The notes beneath the pieces are model-generated. The model was not told the origin of the DNA and did not search any database. It saw only the letters and a list, made by a program, of their open reading frames with translations. This document shows, piece by piece, positions 51,314 through 60,130 of a stretch of 64,000 nucleotides of DNA. Source of the DNA: JBMORL01 sp049322335 (GTDB lineage: Bacteria; Bacteroidota; Bacteroidia; Flavobacteriales_D; UBA2798); assembly GCA_049322335.1 (NCBI GenBank), contig JBMORL010000103.1:1-64000 (forward strand), given 5' to 3'. The translations under genes and the position numbers were made by a program. Position 1 is the first letter of the stretch. Each line of letters opens with the position of its first letter.

Positions 51314-52088
51314 GGATAAAAATCCTGAAATGTTTCACGGATGATTCTGAAGAAAGGGAAATGGTATATATTCCGCTGGATAAAACGGAAAGATCGATAT
51401 TTTGTGATGAAGTGAAGACCTGGTGATAAACTATTTTTCCATTCATTCCTGTTATAGCACAATTTGTTTTTTCCGGCAGGGAATTTTGAATGGAAATTTC
51501 GGAACCGTTTTGAATAATAGTGAAAACGGATGAAAATATTTCACTTACTCCCACCATTTGCCCCGCGATAATGGGCGCTTCGGCACCGGTGCTGTAGGCA
51601 TAATCTTTTATTATAAACGACAAACCATCTGTTCCTACACTCATTCTGCACCAGCCATAAAAAGTATTGGTGGCTACCTGGAAGCGAAGTCCCATATAGT
51701 AATCGTTTCCTGTAATCCAGGGTCCTTGCGGATAGGGAGTATTGTTGATATAAATAATTCCTCCTGCGGGAAGTACACCGGCCTGGTAAGGCAGGGAGGC
51801 GTCAATAAGTGTTCCGTAGGTCAGGGCATCGAGAAAATCCATGAAGCTATTGACAAAAACAGCATCATTGTTATAGAGAGAAATCAGTTCCACGCCTTCA
51901 AGACTGTCTACAACAATAGAATCAAGTTGTTTGATCTGGTAATCGCTGGTGCCATCGTTATTGATGTCGAGAAAATAAGATTGATCGATACCGAAAGCGA
52001 GGTCGGGATTGACATCGGTATAAACGATTTGGGCATTAAGAAAAAGGCCGGCAAAGATGAAGAGCAGGGTGGTAAAGAATTTCTTCAT
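51306..52088 (-). CDS. T9SS type A cargo, 260 aa
   Basis: A signal peptide (TLLFIFAGLFLNAQI) leads into a beta-rich domain with FGIDQSYFLDINNDGTSDYQ (a dockerin- or EF-like DxNxDG loop), then GNDYYMGLRFQVATNTFYGWCRMSV. A T9SS type A sorting domain of about 75 residues ends it (ISIQNSLPEKTNCAITGMNG, then LSSGIYTISLSS, then KHFRIFIHE). The stop overlaps the start of the type B cargo gene by 8 bp, so the three genes 52088 to 48264 form one coupled unit. A small exported enzyme or binding module, substrate unknown. Confidence 0.9.
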   Translation of the reverse strand: MKKFFTTLLFIFAGLFLNAQIVYTDVNPDLAFGIDQSYFLDINNDGTSDYQIKQLDSIVVDSLEGVELISLYNNDAVFVNSFMDFLDALTYGTLIDASLPYQAGVLPAGGIIYINNTPYPQGPWITGNDYYMGLRFQVATNTFYGWCRMSVGTDGLSFIIKDYAYSTGAEAPIIAGQMVGVSEIFSSVFTIIQNGSEISIQNSLPEKTNCAITGMNGKIVYHQVFTSSQNIDLSVLSSGIYTISLSSESSVKHFRIFIHE

Positions 52089-52331
52089 AGCAGGGAGATT
52101 TCTATAAAAATACGAAAAGGAATGAAATAATCACAATGGTTTTGCATCAACTTCGGGTAATAATTGACAAAAGGGGGAATATGGTTGGTGAATGGGGGGG
52201 TAATGGTGGGCAAGAACTATCCAGCATTGGTAATATCCAGTGGTCATGCGATGCTATTACAGAGAGATGTTTTTGATAGGCGTGAAAATTATGTTAAAAA
52301 AATTGTGCGAAAACTGCACTATAGTTTTTAT

Positions 52332-53201
52332 TTATTTGTAATACTCAAATTTTCGATTTACTTCAACAATATTTTTATTAATTATATAATTAATACTATC
52401 ATTTTCTATACCATTCACACCTGATACTATATTTTGCACAATCCAATTATTCATGGAATCGTATTCATAAAAAAAACTTTTCTGGTTTGACATCTTTGAA
52501 TTCCTGATTTCTTTGATAAGCAAAATGTTTTGATAATTGTCATAATCAAATAACATTTTTGAACGGGTATTTATTCTATCAGAGATATAGGTTGTTGTAC
52601 TAACTTCTTTTGGGAAACTTCTTTCATTGTTTATAAAAGTTGATTCAAATGCTAATTCCCCATCATGCCAAAGTCTTTGACTTATTAAAGCACCATTTTC
52701 ATCATACATATAAATAATTTTTCCTGATAATTTCCCCTTTAAAAACTGGTACTCTTGTGACTTTTCATTTTTCAAATTAAAGTACTGAAGATTAATTATG
52801 TTATTGTTAAAATCTTTTGTTACACAAAACTTATAAAAACGAGTCTTTATGCATTCGTATTCGAATCTCAAAGTATCGTTTTCATAAACGGTCATATTTT
52901 TCAAGTCATTATCCGACTCATACGTAAACAGGTTCTTTGTATTGATCCTTCCCAAAGTATCATAATTGATTTGTTGAGCTATGAAACCAGAAGTATTAAA
53001 AATGGTTATTTGGTAAGACTGTGTAGATGTATCTCCAATGCTGTGTGGTTGATATAGAGTAACGGATTTAACAGAACCATTAATATTTGCTTTTTGCAAA
53101 TCATTTTTGTGTGTAGGGTATTTATTAAAAGTAGTGGCGTTTTTTTCAGAACACCCTATTATACAAACTATAATGCAAATATTGATAATAAAATTGCTCA
53201 T
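52332..53201 (-). CDS. Hypothetical lipoprotein with YD/MORN-like repeats, 289 aa
   Basis: I place the start at the ATG at 53201 because it yields a good lipoprotein signal (SNFIINICIIVCIIGC, modified Cys near 17). The body has several loose repeats of the kind NTSGFIAQQINYDTLGRINT, DENGALISQRLWHDGELAFE and YDSMNNWIVQNIV, like the YD/RHS-type or YwqK-type exported repeat proteins. No enzymatic site is seen. It lies 30 bp downstream of the first POT transporter and may be co-transcribed. The DNA is markedly AT-rich. Confidence 0.82.
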   Translation of the reverse strand: MSNFIINICIIVCIIGCSEKNATTFNKYPTHKNDLQKANINGSVKSVTLYQPHSIGDTSTQSYQITIFNTSGFIAQQINYDTLGRINTKNLFTYESDNDLKNMTVYENDTLRFEYECIKTRFYKFCVTKDFNNNIINLQYFNLKNEKSQEYQFLKGKLSGKIIYMYDENGALISQRLWHDGELAFESTFINNERSFPKEVSTTTYISDRINTRSKMLFDYDNYQNILLIKEIRNSKMSNQKSFFYEYDSMNNWIVQNIVSGVNGIENDSINYIINKNIVEVNRKFEYYK

Positions 53202-53231
53202 TAATTTGCATGATAATATTGGCAAATTGTT

Positions 53232-55025
53232 TTATTTTACCTCCATCATCAGCTTGCGCACAAGCGGAGAAATAAGAATAAGCGCCACCCCACATATCAT
53301 GGCATAAATGGTAAGTTGATGATACCCGTCTGTATAGCATTGCAACCTTTCGATAGGAACAGGTTGAACAACGGGGCTCAATTCTTTATTTTTACTCATA
53401 TCATCAAGGATATTTTGAGGCACGTCTACCGTTTCTGTGCCGTCATTGTCTAATGATGTAACCATAAAAGATACTATTTCATCTTTTTCTTTTTTTACAA
53501 GGGTATTTTTTTCTTTATCGAGAACTTCCCATTTTGCTTCACTCTTTTTTCCTTTTTCGCCATTGAATATGATCTCCACTTTTTTGAAATCGCCTTTTAC
53601 TTCTGCAGTATCTGCCCATGTTATATTGGTCATATTATCTGTTTCAGCTTTCGTTAATTCAATTTTATATTCACCTGTAGAAGCCATTCCTGCGCCCAGA
53701 ACTCCTGCAAAATATTGTCCGTAGGCGCTGGCGAGAAACCACATCCCCATAATGATTCCGAACATTCTCCTGGGGGCAAGTTTGGTCATAGCGGAAAGTC
53801 CAATTGGAGATAAACACAATTCTCCTAACGTAATGACAAGATAGGCAAACGTAAACACCATAAGCGAACTTATGCCATCTGCGCCTGCATAACCGATAAG
53901 CATATGAAATACATAGAATGCTAATCCAAGAAAAATAAATCCGAGTCCGAATTTTATAACGGTATTTGGTTCAGCTTTGCGTTTGTTCATCCACAACCAG
54001 AACAAACCAAAAACAGGGCTCAGTAAAATTACAAAAAGCGAATTCGCGGAATTATTCACTTCATTAGGATCAAGTGTAATGCCTGCCATTTCATGTGAAG
54101 TATGTTCCCGTGCTACGAGTGAGAGTGATCCACCGCTTTGTTCGAAGAATGCCCAGAAGAAAATGGAAAATACGATAAAGACGAGTGCGGCAAAAAGTTT
54201 TGACCGTTCATCACGGGTGGATTTAAGGGTTTCAATTAAAAAATAAATCAAGGCCAGAGGGCCTACTATGAACATGAAAATATCAGTATAGGCGGAATTT
54301 GAAATAAGAAGCAGGATTAAAGGAATTGATATAAGTGATCCGATATAAACCATCAGTTGATACATGTTTGCTTTGCTGGTGGTCATTCCTTCTTTTGAGA
54401 GTAGTGGTGAAAACCCGAGAGGACCTAATCCTTTTTGTCCTGCTGTAAAAATGACCAATCCTAACATCATGGCAATTGCCGCGCTGTAAAAAGCATATTC
54501 CCATCCGTAATTACTTCCCAGGTTAAAGCATAGGTATCCACCCAATAATGCACCAATATTTATTCCGGAATAGAATAATGAAAAACCCGCATCTCTGCGC
54601 TGATCTCCATCATTGTAAAGCATACCTACCACACCTGAAATATTCGGTTTGAAAAAACCGGTACCTACAATAGAAATACTTGTTCCGATGAAAAATAAAT
54701 CATCCGGGGAAAAAGCAATGGTTAATGAACCAAGGATCATAAGCACTGCACCCCAGAAAATTGATTTCCGGAACCCAAGAATTTTATCCGCAAACATTCC
54801 GCCTACAAAAGTCATAGTGTATACAAATGCCTGTATTGCGCCATATTTGAGGTTGGCATCCGGACGTAACATTCCGAGACGTTCAACCATAAATACGGTT
54901 AGTACACCACGCATTCCGTAGAAGCAGAATCGCTCCCACATTTCGGAAGCGAAAAGGAACCAGATTTGTTTAGGATATTTCCCTTTAAAATCCCTGATTT
55001 CTTCGATGGTTAGTTCTTTGCTCAT
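53232..55025 (-). CDS. POT-family peptide/proton symporter (copy 2)
   Basis: 597 residues, twelve or so membrane helices. The POT/PTR2 marks are clear: SEMWERFCFYGMRG (an ExxERF-type motif of helix 1 for proton coupling), FVGGMFADKILGFRKSI, and DAGFSLFYSGINIGALLGG in helix 4. It imports di- or tripeptides with protons. An extra soluble segment near residues 455-565 (VEIIFNGEKGKKSEAKWEVL region) lies before the last helix, a feature of Bacteroidota members of the family. It follows its paralogue with 17 bp between them. Confidence 0.94.
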   Translation of the reverse strand: MSKELTIEEIRDFKGKYPKQIWFLFASEMWERFCFYGMRGVLTVFMVERLGMLRPDANLKYGAIQAFVYTMTFVGGMFADKILGFRKSIFWGAVLMILGSLTIAFSPDDLFFIGTSISIVGTGFFKPNISGVVGMLYNDGDQRRDAGFSLFYSGINIGALLGGYLCFNLGSNYGWEYAFYSAAIAMMLGLVIFTAGQKGLGPLGFSPLLSKEGMTTSKANMYQLMVYIGSLISIPLILLLISNSAYTDIFMFIVGPLALIYFLIETLKSTRDERSKLFAALVFIVFSIFFWAFFEQSGGSLSLVAREHTSHEMAGITLDPNEVNNSANSLFVILLSPVFGLFWLWMNKRKAEPNTVIKFGLGFIFLGLAFYVFHMLIGYAGADGISSLMVFTFAYLVITLGELCLSPIGLSAMTKLAPRRMFGIIMGMWFLASAYGQYFAGVLGAGMASTGEYKIELTKAETDNMTNITWADTAEVKGDFKKVEIIFNGEKGKKSEAKWEVLDKEKNTLVKKEKDEIVSFMVTSLDNDGTETVDVPQNILDDMSKNKELSPVVQPVPIERLQCYTDGYHQLTIYAMICGVALILISPLVRKLMMEVK

Positions 55026-55042
55026 ATATTTTATTTAAAAAA

Positions 55043-56851
55043 TTAATTAACTCCTTTTTCTTTCATTACTTTTTTCAGCCAGCTGAGCTGAACAAATAAA
55101 AATAAAGCGGCACCCATACAGGCGGCAAAATTGATCCAGAAAAAATTGGCTTTGTTGTCCATGCCTTCCCATAATCCCGACATAATTCCGGATAATTTAT
55201 TTCCAACGCTCGTTGATAAAAACCATCCACCCATCATCAGTGCTGTTAAGCGCGGGGGAGAAAGTTTGGATACCAGTGATAATCCCATCGGTGATAAACA
55301 CAATTCTCCAATAGTAATTACTCCATAAGAAGTAAACAGCCACCAGATACTGGCTTTTTCGTTGCCCAGGTCAACGGCACTTACTGCAGCCACCATCACC
55401 ACAGTAGATAAACCGGTGATAAAAAGTCCTGCTGTAATTTTAGAAGGAGTTGAAGGTTCTATGTTTCTTCTGCGCATCCATCCGAATAACCCAACTACAA
55501 CTGGTGTAAGCACTACTACCCAAAACGGGTTGATGGATTGAAATAATTCTGTAGAAATAAGCAATAATGATTTATCGGGGCCCGGAACTTCTTCCTTTGG
55601 TAAATTAGAAAAATAAGCCCATGACTCCTGTTTTTTTAAATCTGCTTTCAGAGATTTTATAATTAAAGTATCTGCCTTTGCTTTTGTAAGGGAATCGATT
55701 TCGTGTTTAAGAGAGTGAATGAGTTTATCGTTCTCGAATTTATTTACCTTCAACACACCTGGATCATAAAATACTTTTTCACGGAACATTGCTTTTGAAC
55801 TGGTTGTATCGGAAACAGATAATGTTCTGTCAGTGTGTTCCTGCGCAAATACAGTAAGCGCATCTCCATTTTGGTGAAATACTGCCCAGAAAACAATAAC
55901 GCCAAAGAAAACGGATAACAATGCGCCAACGGGTTTGCGGTCTTCTTCATTAGCTCTGAATAAAAGGGAAAGATAAAAAACTACAACGGGAATACAACCG
56001 ATAAGAAATGCGTCATTGGAGTCGGATCCAAAAATATTTCCGCCAGGGTTATCAGCATCAGTAACACCCATAATGAAATAACCTACCACGCCAAAACCAA
56101 AAACAGGAAGTAAAACCATTCCGAAAATTTTGGCAAGAGAAAGGTCTTTCGGATCTTTTGGTTTTATTTTATCTGCATACTCCACGTGTTTAGTACCCAG
56201 CATAAAAATAATAAGTCCAAGTGTCATTCCTACACCGGCAGCAATGAAAGCTGATCCCCATCCATATTCATTGCGAAGGTAAGCCGCAACGAAATTGCAG
56301 ATAAATGAACCGATATTGATTCCGAGATAAAATATATTGTAGCCGGCATCTTTCCTTGCTGTATACCGCGGATCGTTATATAAATTTCCGACCAGTGTGG
56401 ATATGTTAGGCTTAAAAAAACCATTTCCGAGAATAATTAAAAGCAGAGAAGGAAAAAATGCCTCTGCAGAATTGGATAATCCTAAACCATAATAACCCAA
56501 TGCCATCAGTATTCCCCCCAGGATGATGGATCTGCGGTATCCAAAGAGGCGGTCGGCAAGTAATCCCCCTATAAAAGGGGTAAGATATACCAATCCGATA
56601 TAGGTTCCGTAAATATCAGATTTCATCGCGCTGGAAAATCCCATTCCACCATTTTCTACATTGTCAAGCATGTAAAGTGAAAAAATTCCGATCATCAGGT
56701 AAAATCCAAATCGCTCCCACATTTCGGTGAAGAACAAAACGGATAATCCTTTTGGGTGTCTCTTGCCGGAATAATTAGGGTCCCGCATTTCATGCCCTGT
56801 ATTTTTTTTCGGTTCAAAATCGCTGTCAATGATGGTTGATTCGTCAGACAT
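55043..56851 (-). CDS. POT-family peptide/proton symporter (copy 1)
   Basis: 602 residues. Helix 1 motif TEMWERFGFYLMIG, helix 2 FIGGLLADRLFGYRRSIILG, helix 4 DAGYNIFYLGINIGSFICN, and later GELCLSPMGLSLVSKLSPPR, are shared with copy 2 and typical of POT symporters. A predicted periplasmic or cytoplasmic insert at about 345-415 (KVNKFENDKLIHSLKHEID, helical and charged) is large for the family. A near-consensus promoter TATATTCG lies at 56874-56881 on the minus strand. It is probably the first gene of a POT-POT-lipoprotein unit. Confidence 0.94.
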   Translation of the reverse strand: MSDESTIIDSDFEPKKNTGHEMRDPNYSGKRHPKGLSVLFFTEMWERFGFYLMIGIFSLYMLDNVENGGMGFSSAMKSDIYGTYIGLVYLTPFIGGLLADRLFGYRRSIILGGILMALGYYGLGLSNSAEAFFPSLLLIILGNGFFKPNISTLVGNLYNDPRYTARKDAGYNIFYLGINIGSFICNFVAAYLRNEYGWGSAFIAAGVGMTLGLIIFMLGTKHVEYADKIKPKDPKDLSLAKIFGMVLLPVFGFGVVGYFIMGVTDADNPGGNIFGSDSNDAFLIGCIPVVVFYLSLLFRANEEDRKPVGALLSVFFGVIVFWAVFHQNGDALTVFAQEHTDRTLSVSDTTSSKAMFREKVFYDPGVLKVNKFENDKLIHSLKHEIDSLTKAKADTLIIKSLKADLKKQESWAYFSNLPKEEVPGPDKSLLLISTELFQSINPFWVVVLTPVVVGLFGWMRRRNIEPSTPSKITAGLFITGLSTVVMVAAVSAVDLGNEKASIWWLFTSYGVITIGELCLSPMGLSLVSKLSPPRLTALMMGGWFLSTSVGNKLSGIMSGLWEGMDNKANFFWINFAACMGAALFLFVQLSWLKKVMKEKGVN

Positions 56852-57106
56852 TTTTCAGGTTTTTTAGAAGTGTCGAATATAGGAAAAGTTAATGGAATTG
56901 AACCCTACATTTTTGAAGAAGAAAAAATAACATAAATTATTGAAAAACAGACAATTAAAATAACAAGGAGAATGACATTTCTATGACAAAACCAAATCAT
57001 TAAATACAGACTGAAAGATAGGCGCGGATTGCCACCATCGAAGACTCCTCTGTCTGCGGACAGGCAGGCTTGCAATGACGCACTAAATCGGGATAGAAAT
57101 CAAAAA

Positions 57107-58513
57107 TCACAAATCATCCGGAAAAATCTTCCCGGGATTTAAAATTCCTTTGGGGTCGAAAAGATCTTTTATGCCTTTCATTAATTTTAATTCGGTTTTG
57201 GTGAAGGCAATGTCCATATAGTTTTTTTGTACCCAGCCAATACCATGTTCGCCCGACAAAGTTCCTCCCAGTTTAACGGTAAGTTCAAATATTTCCCGAA
57301 TAGCAAGGGGTAATTCGTTAGTCCATTTTTCATCAGGCAGATCGCCTTTGATGATGTTAACGTGCAGGTTTCCGTCTCCGGCATGTCCGTAGCATACGCT
57401 TTTAAAACCGTATTTGCTGCCGATGGATTTTACGCCTTCCAGCAACCGTGGCAGTTCGTAGCGGGGCACCACAGTATCTTCTTCTTTATAAACGGAATTG
57501 GATTTTACCGCTTCGGCCACACGCCTTCTCATTTTCCAGAGCTGTTCTTTTTGTTCTGCTGTATCGGCAAAAAGAATTTCATCGCATTCAAATTGCTGCA
57601 GCACTTCCGAAATTTTTTCAGCGTCTTTATATAAAACATCCAAATCCTGTCCATCCACTTCAATGAGCAAATGCGCTTTGATTTCGTCTTTTATAGAAAT
57701 GGTTATTCCGTCTACATATTTTAATGTCCAGTCGATCGCATCCCGTTCCATAAACTCCAGTGCACTGGGTGTTATGCCGGCACGGAACACAGCTGAAACT
57801 GCTTCACAGGCTTTGGTGGCTGAGAAAAAAGGAACAAGCATCAGCACATTTTGTGAAGGCCAGGGAATGAGTTTTAAAACCGCTTTGGTAATAATTCCCA
57901 GTGTGCCTTCGCTGCCTGTCATTAACTGTGTAAGATTATATCCTGTTGAATTTTTCAATGTGTTGGCACCTGTCCATATAATTTCTCCGTTGGGAAGAAC
58001 CACTTCCAGGTTTAAGACATAATCTTTGGTGACGCCATATTTTACAGCGCGCGGGCCACCTGCATTCTCGGCTAAATTTCCCCCGATGAAACAGGAACCT
58101 CTTGAAGAAGGATCGGGCGGATAGAATAATTTTTTTTCGATCACTGCTTCCTGCAATACTTGCGTAATGACTCCCGGTTCTACAGTTACCTGCAGATTTT
58201 TCTCATCTATTTCAATAATTTTATTGAACCTTTCCATCGACAACCCCACACCACCTTTTACGGCCAGTGCTCCTCCGCTTAAGCCTGTGCGGGCGCCCAT
58301 CGGTGTAACGGGGATAGCATAATCGTAGCAGAGTTTCATTATTTGTGAAACTTCTTCGGTTGTTCCGGGTTTAACCACTATTTGCGGAGGAAAACGGAGG
58401 TCTTCTGTTTCATCGTGGGAGTAATTTTCAATTATTAGATTATCTAAAAAAACAAAACCGGAACCCAATATTTCAGCAAATTCATCAAAAATATTTTTTT
58501 GAATGAGTTTCAT
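57107..58513 (-). CDS. GlcD-like FAD-linked oxidase
   Basis: 468 residues. The FAD-binding (type 4) domain is seen as RFPPQIVVKPGTTEEVSQIM, TPMGARTGLSGGALAV and PDPSSRGSCFIGGNLAENAG. The C-terminal oxidase domain carries YGHAGDGNLHVNII and LSGEHGIGW, as in glycolate oxidase GlcD and D-lactate dehydrogenases. It would oxidise an alpha-hydroxy acid such as glycolate, D-lactate or D-2-hydroxyglutarate. GlcE and GlcF partners are absent nearby. It starts 7 bp after the protease-lipoprotein gene and probably is the last gene of the dedA operon. Confidence 0.92.
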   Translation of the reverse strand: MKLIQKNIFDEFAEILGSGFVFLDNLIIENYSHDETEDLRFPPQIVVKPGTTEEVSQIMKLCYDYAIPVTPMGARTGLSGGALAVKGGVGLSMERFNKIIEIDEKNLQVTVEPGVITQVLQEAVIEKKLFYPPDPSSRGSCFIGGNLAENAGGPRAVKYGVTKDYVLNLEVVLPNGEIIWTGANTLKNSTGYNLTQLMTGSEGTLGIITKAVLKLIPWPSQNVLMLVPFFSATKACEAVSAVFRAGITPSALEFMERDAIDWTLKYVDGITISIKDEIKAHLLIEVDGQDLDVLYKDAEKISEVLQQFECDEILFADTAEQKEQLWKMRRRVAEAVKSNSVYKEEDTVVPRYELPRLLEGVKSIGSKYGFKSVCYGHAGDGNLHVNIIKGDLPDEKWTNELPLAIREIFELTVKLGGTLSGEHGIGWVQKNYMDIAFTKTELKLMKGIKDLFDPKGILNPGKIFPDDL

Positions 58514-58520
58514 AATGGAA

Positions 58521-60119
58521 TTAATTGATTTTTATTTTTAGTGCCTGTTCAATAACATTTATCGGTATGGCAAACGCAATACCTTCAATGTTTTCACCGA
58601 TTATTTTAGAATTTATTATTCCTATTAACTGACTATTCGTTGTATTTATCAAAGGGCCACCGCTGTTTCCCGGACTTACTTTTGTATCAGTTTGAATTAA
58701 AGAAAAATCTTCAAATTTCCTGAAGCCTGAAATGATTCCTTTTGTTATTGTTTGGCCAAGCTCAATGTCTTTCGGAGTTCCAATGGCAATTACTTCATCG
58801 GCTATTTCATTTTTTACATTTATATCAATATAAGGAGGTTGAAATAGTTTATCATTAATTTTAATTAATGCAAGATCGAATCCTGGATTGGTTCTTATAA
58901 CTTTTGCCCTGGATTTTGAATTATCAGAAAAAATAACTTCAACCGAATCATTTTTACCGACTACATGATAATTTGATAGTGCATAACCATCATTTGAAAT
59001 AACAATACCGGAACCATGCCCATCTTTTATTTTGATAATTAAGGAAGATTTTACAAAAGAGGCAATATCTTTGGGATTATTGTTTTTATTTTTTATGTTT
59101 ATTTGTTCCCAGTCATTATTAATAGACATCGGATCAACGGTATTTATTTTATTTTGACAAGCTGAATCTTTTATCAGTAACAAAAGAGACTTTTCAAAAA
59201 TATTGATAATCATTTCTTCATTGAATCCTACTAACGGAACAAAATCAGAAGTTTCTTTCGTGTGGAATTCTACTATTACATCTTCTGTCATATGGTCTGT
59301 TATTTTCCATTTGATATCGATGGTTGCATTACGAATTTTATCGGAAATTACCCTATAAATTATTTTATTGATATCTAAGTTTAGATCATAGGAGTTAAAA
59401 TTGTTGTATTTAATTTTTTTAGAATCTTCAATAAAATTTAATTTGGTTAATACGCTTTTTAACTGGTCATAATAGAATTTTTTATCATAAAAAAAATCAA
59501 TATTTATTTTTTTAACCGGATTGGATTGGAAATTGTTTTTATGAAATCCGTTAAGATTTTTAAAATAATTTATAGTAAAATTTTCAGATTTCAGATTTAC
59601 ATTCAATTTTGAGATAGTTAAGAAACGCTGGTGGTTTTTTCGTTTTAAAACAGGAATTAATTCAGGGAGTTGAAATTTTGTTCCATATTTTTTATTGCCG
59701 GCAATGGCATCATAATAAAAAACGGAAGACAATGAAAGAGCATAAACCATTATAGTTGGATCCGGTCTTGAGCCATCTACTTCAATTAAAGCAGATAATG
59801 CAACTATGGCTGTGCCCGTCAAAAAACTTATAAATTTTACCGGGTTTGGCTTAGCGGGTTCAATTAACGTAAATTGATTTATATAGCCTTCTTTATATTG
59901 AATGAATAAATAATAGGGATGATCACTGTCGAGTTTTATGGTTATTGGTTTTAATGAATCCGGTTCACTTATTTCCATTAACCCCTTATTTTCAGAATAA
60001 TACGATAATTTAGAACCTATATCTTTTCCTGAAATTATAGCTTCAGATTTGGGACGAATAACCCATGAACAGGAAGCAATAAATAATGGGAAGATTAACA
60101 CCCAAAAAATATTTTTCAT
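58521..60119 (-). CDS. Lipoprotein with intact trypsin-like (S1C/HtrA-type) protease domain
   Basis: 532 residues. A lipoprotein signal (FWVLIFPLFIASC, Cys 17) leads into an uncharacterised domain of about 320 residues (DHPYYLFIQYKEG, a hydrophobic segment TAIVALSALIE near 105, then TKETSDFVPLVGFN). The C-terminal 170 residues have a trypsin-like fold with a full triad: ALSNYHVVG (His 385), PGFDLALIKI (Asp 415) and SPGNSGGPL (Ser 486). No PDZ domain follows. It would be an active periplasmic protease tethered to a membrane. Last of three paralogous lipoproteins in tandem, 11 bp behind the previous one and 7 bp ahead of the GlcD-like gene. Target unknown. Confidence 0.92.
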   Translation of the reverse strand: MKNIFWVLIFPLFIASCSWVIRPKSEAIISGKDIGSKLSYYSENKGLMEISEPDSLKPITIKLDSDHPYYLFIQYKEGYINQFTLIEPAKPNPVKFISFLTGTAIVALSALIEVDGSRPDPTIMVYALSLSSVFYYDAIAGNKKYGTKFQLPELIPVLKRKNHQRFLTISKLNVNLKSENFTINYFKNLNGFHKNNFQSNPVKKINIDFFYDKKFYYDQLKSVLTKLNFIEDSKKIKYNNFNSYDLNLDINKIIYRVISDKIRNATIDIKWKITDHMTEDVIVEFHTKETSDFVPLVGFNEEMIINIFEKSLLLLIKDSACQNKINTVDPMSINNDWEQINIKNKNNNPKDIASFVKSSLIIKIKDGHGSGIVISNDGYALSNYHVVGKNDSVEVIFSDNSKSRAKVIRTNPGFDLALIKINDKLFQPPYIDINVKNEIADEVIAIGTPKDIELGQTITKGIISGFRKFEDFSLIQTDTKVSPGNSGGPLINTTNSQLIGIINSKIIGENIEGIAFAIPINVIEQALKIKIN

Positions 60120-60130
60120 ACTACTTTAAT

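Noticed and set aside
57010..57090. A possible mobile element end in the gap 56852-57106
   Set aside because: The stretch has the GGATTGCCAC...GCAATGACGC type of dispersed intergenic repeat and a small hairpin (CTGTC/GACAG), but no longer inverted ends or target duplication, so I list it only as a gap with repeat-like text.
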